NCBI GenBank assembly: GCA_900551465.1
Contig: URWL01000117.1
Coordinates: 1 to 6,554, forward strand
DNA: 6,554 bases
Direction of reading: 5' to 3'
Origin: an uncultured Blautia sp.
GTDB taxonomy: Bacteria; Bacillota; Clostridia; Lachnospirales; Lachnospiraceae
In this document: positions 6,528-6,554 of the stretch, in pieces
Layout: every line of letters begins with the position of its first letter
How positions within the stretch are numbered: position 1 is the stretch's first letter
The notes under the pieces: generated by a model
The model's database searches: none
Told to the model about the DNA's origin: nothing
What the model saw: only the letters and a program-made list of their open reading frames with translations
Position numbers and translations under genes: made by a program

Positions 6528-6554
6528 TTTCTATGCGTAAATATTCTGCTGAAG
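6471..6554 (+). mobile_element. Possible left end of an insertion sequence (tentative)
   Basis: The segment begins with TG, as IS3-family ends do, and holds a strong hairpin close to the end and a candidate transposase start about 60 bp in. That geometry is common in IS3-type elements. The other end, the transposase body and a target duplication are outside the window, so this remains a hypothesis. Confidence 0.3.
6533..6554 (+). CDS. Start of an unidentified gene, cut by the right edge
   Basis: ATG at 6533 follows AAGGAGG by 11 nt and stays open for seven codons (MRKYSAE) to the edge. A basic, Tyr-Ser opening of this kind is common in the HTH protein (OrfA) of IS3-type insertion sequences, and the hairpin just upstream would suit a transposase gene, but seven residues are not diagnostic. 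An ordinary chromosomal gene under leader control is equally possible. Confidence 0.45.

Noticed and set aside
1..6554. CRISPR array, tRNA, rRNA or known riboswitch
   Set aside because: No regularly spaced repeats, no cloverleaf-like segment, and no rRNA-like stretch were seen on either strand. Coding sequence fills nearly all of the window.

Overview
This 6.55-kb window looks like part of a cell-surface polysaccharide (capsule or wall-glycan) locus of an AT-rich Firmicute. A gut Lachnospiraceae-type Clostridium relative fits best. The grounds are strong GGAGG-type ribosome binding sites, SigA-like promoters with extended -10 elements, A/T-rich codon use, and secreted SGNH proteins carrying InlB-type repeats. 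The taxonomic placement is inference; no single marker settles it.

Layout. Three genes run leftward as one tight operon. First is a single-domain GT2 glycosyltransferase (4686 to 3541). After 30 nt comes a two-domain GT2-GT4 glycosyltransferase (3510 to 1063). One base later begins a secreted protein with three InlB B-repeat-like modules and an SGNH/GDSL hydrolase domain, cut by the left edge. Rightward, divergently transcribed, is a third GT2 glycosyltransferase with an unassigned C-terminal half (4923 to 6443). The 236-bp divergent gap holds one well-formed promoter for each direction. Downstream of the third transferase is a 58-nt near-perfect hairpin whose 3' arm contains the ribosome binding site of a gene starting at 6533 and leaving the window after seven codons. 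That end may be the start of an insertion sequence, but the evidence is thin.

How the genes could work together (inference). The transferases would assemble a glycan on the cytoplasmic face, four sugar-transfer active sites in three polypeptides. The exported SGNH protein could remove or add ester groups on the finished surface polymer. The two leftward transferases share a C-terminal coiled coil plus a TF[KR][LI]G-x5-VPR signature with identical spacing, which suggests a common docking or membrane-association tail. No flippase, polymerase, priming transferase or nucleotide-sugar gene is in view, so the sugar composition cannot be deduced. The start codons of all three transferases are placed at ATGs with good ribosome binding sites rather than at the longest possible upstream start.
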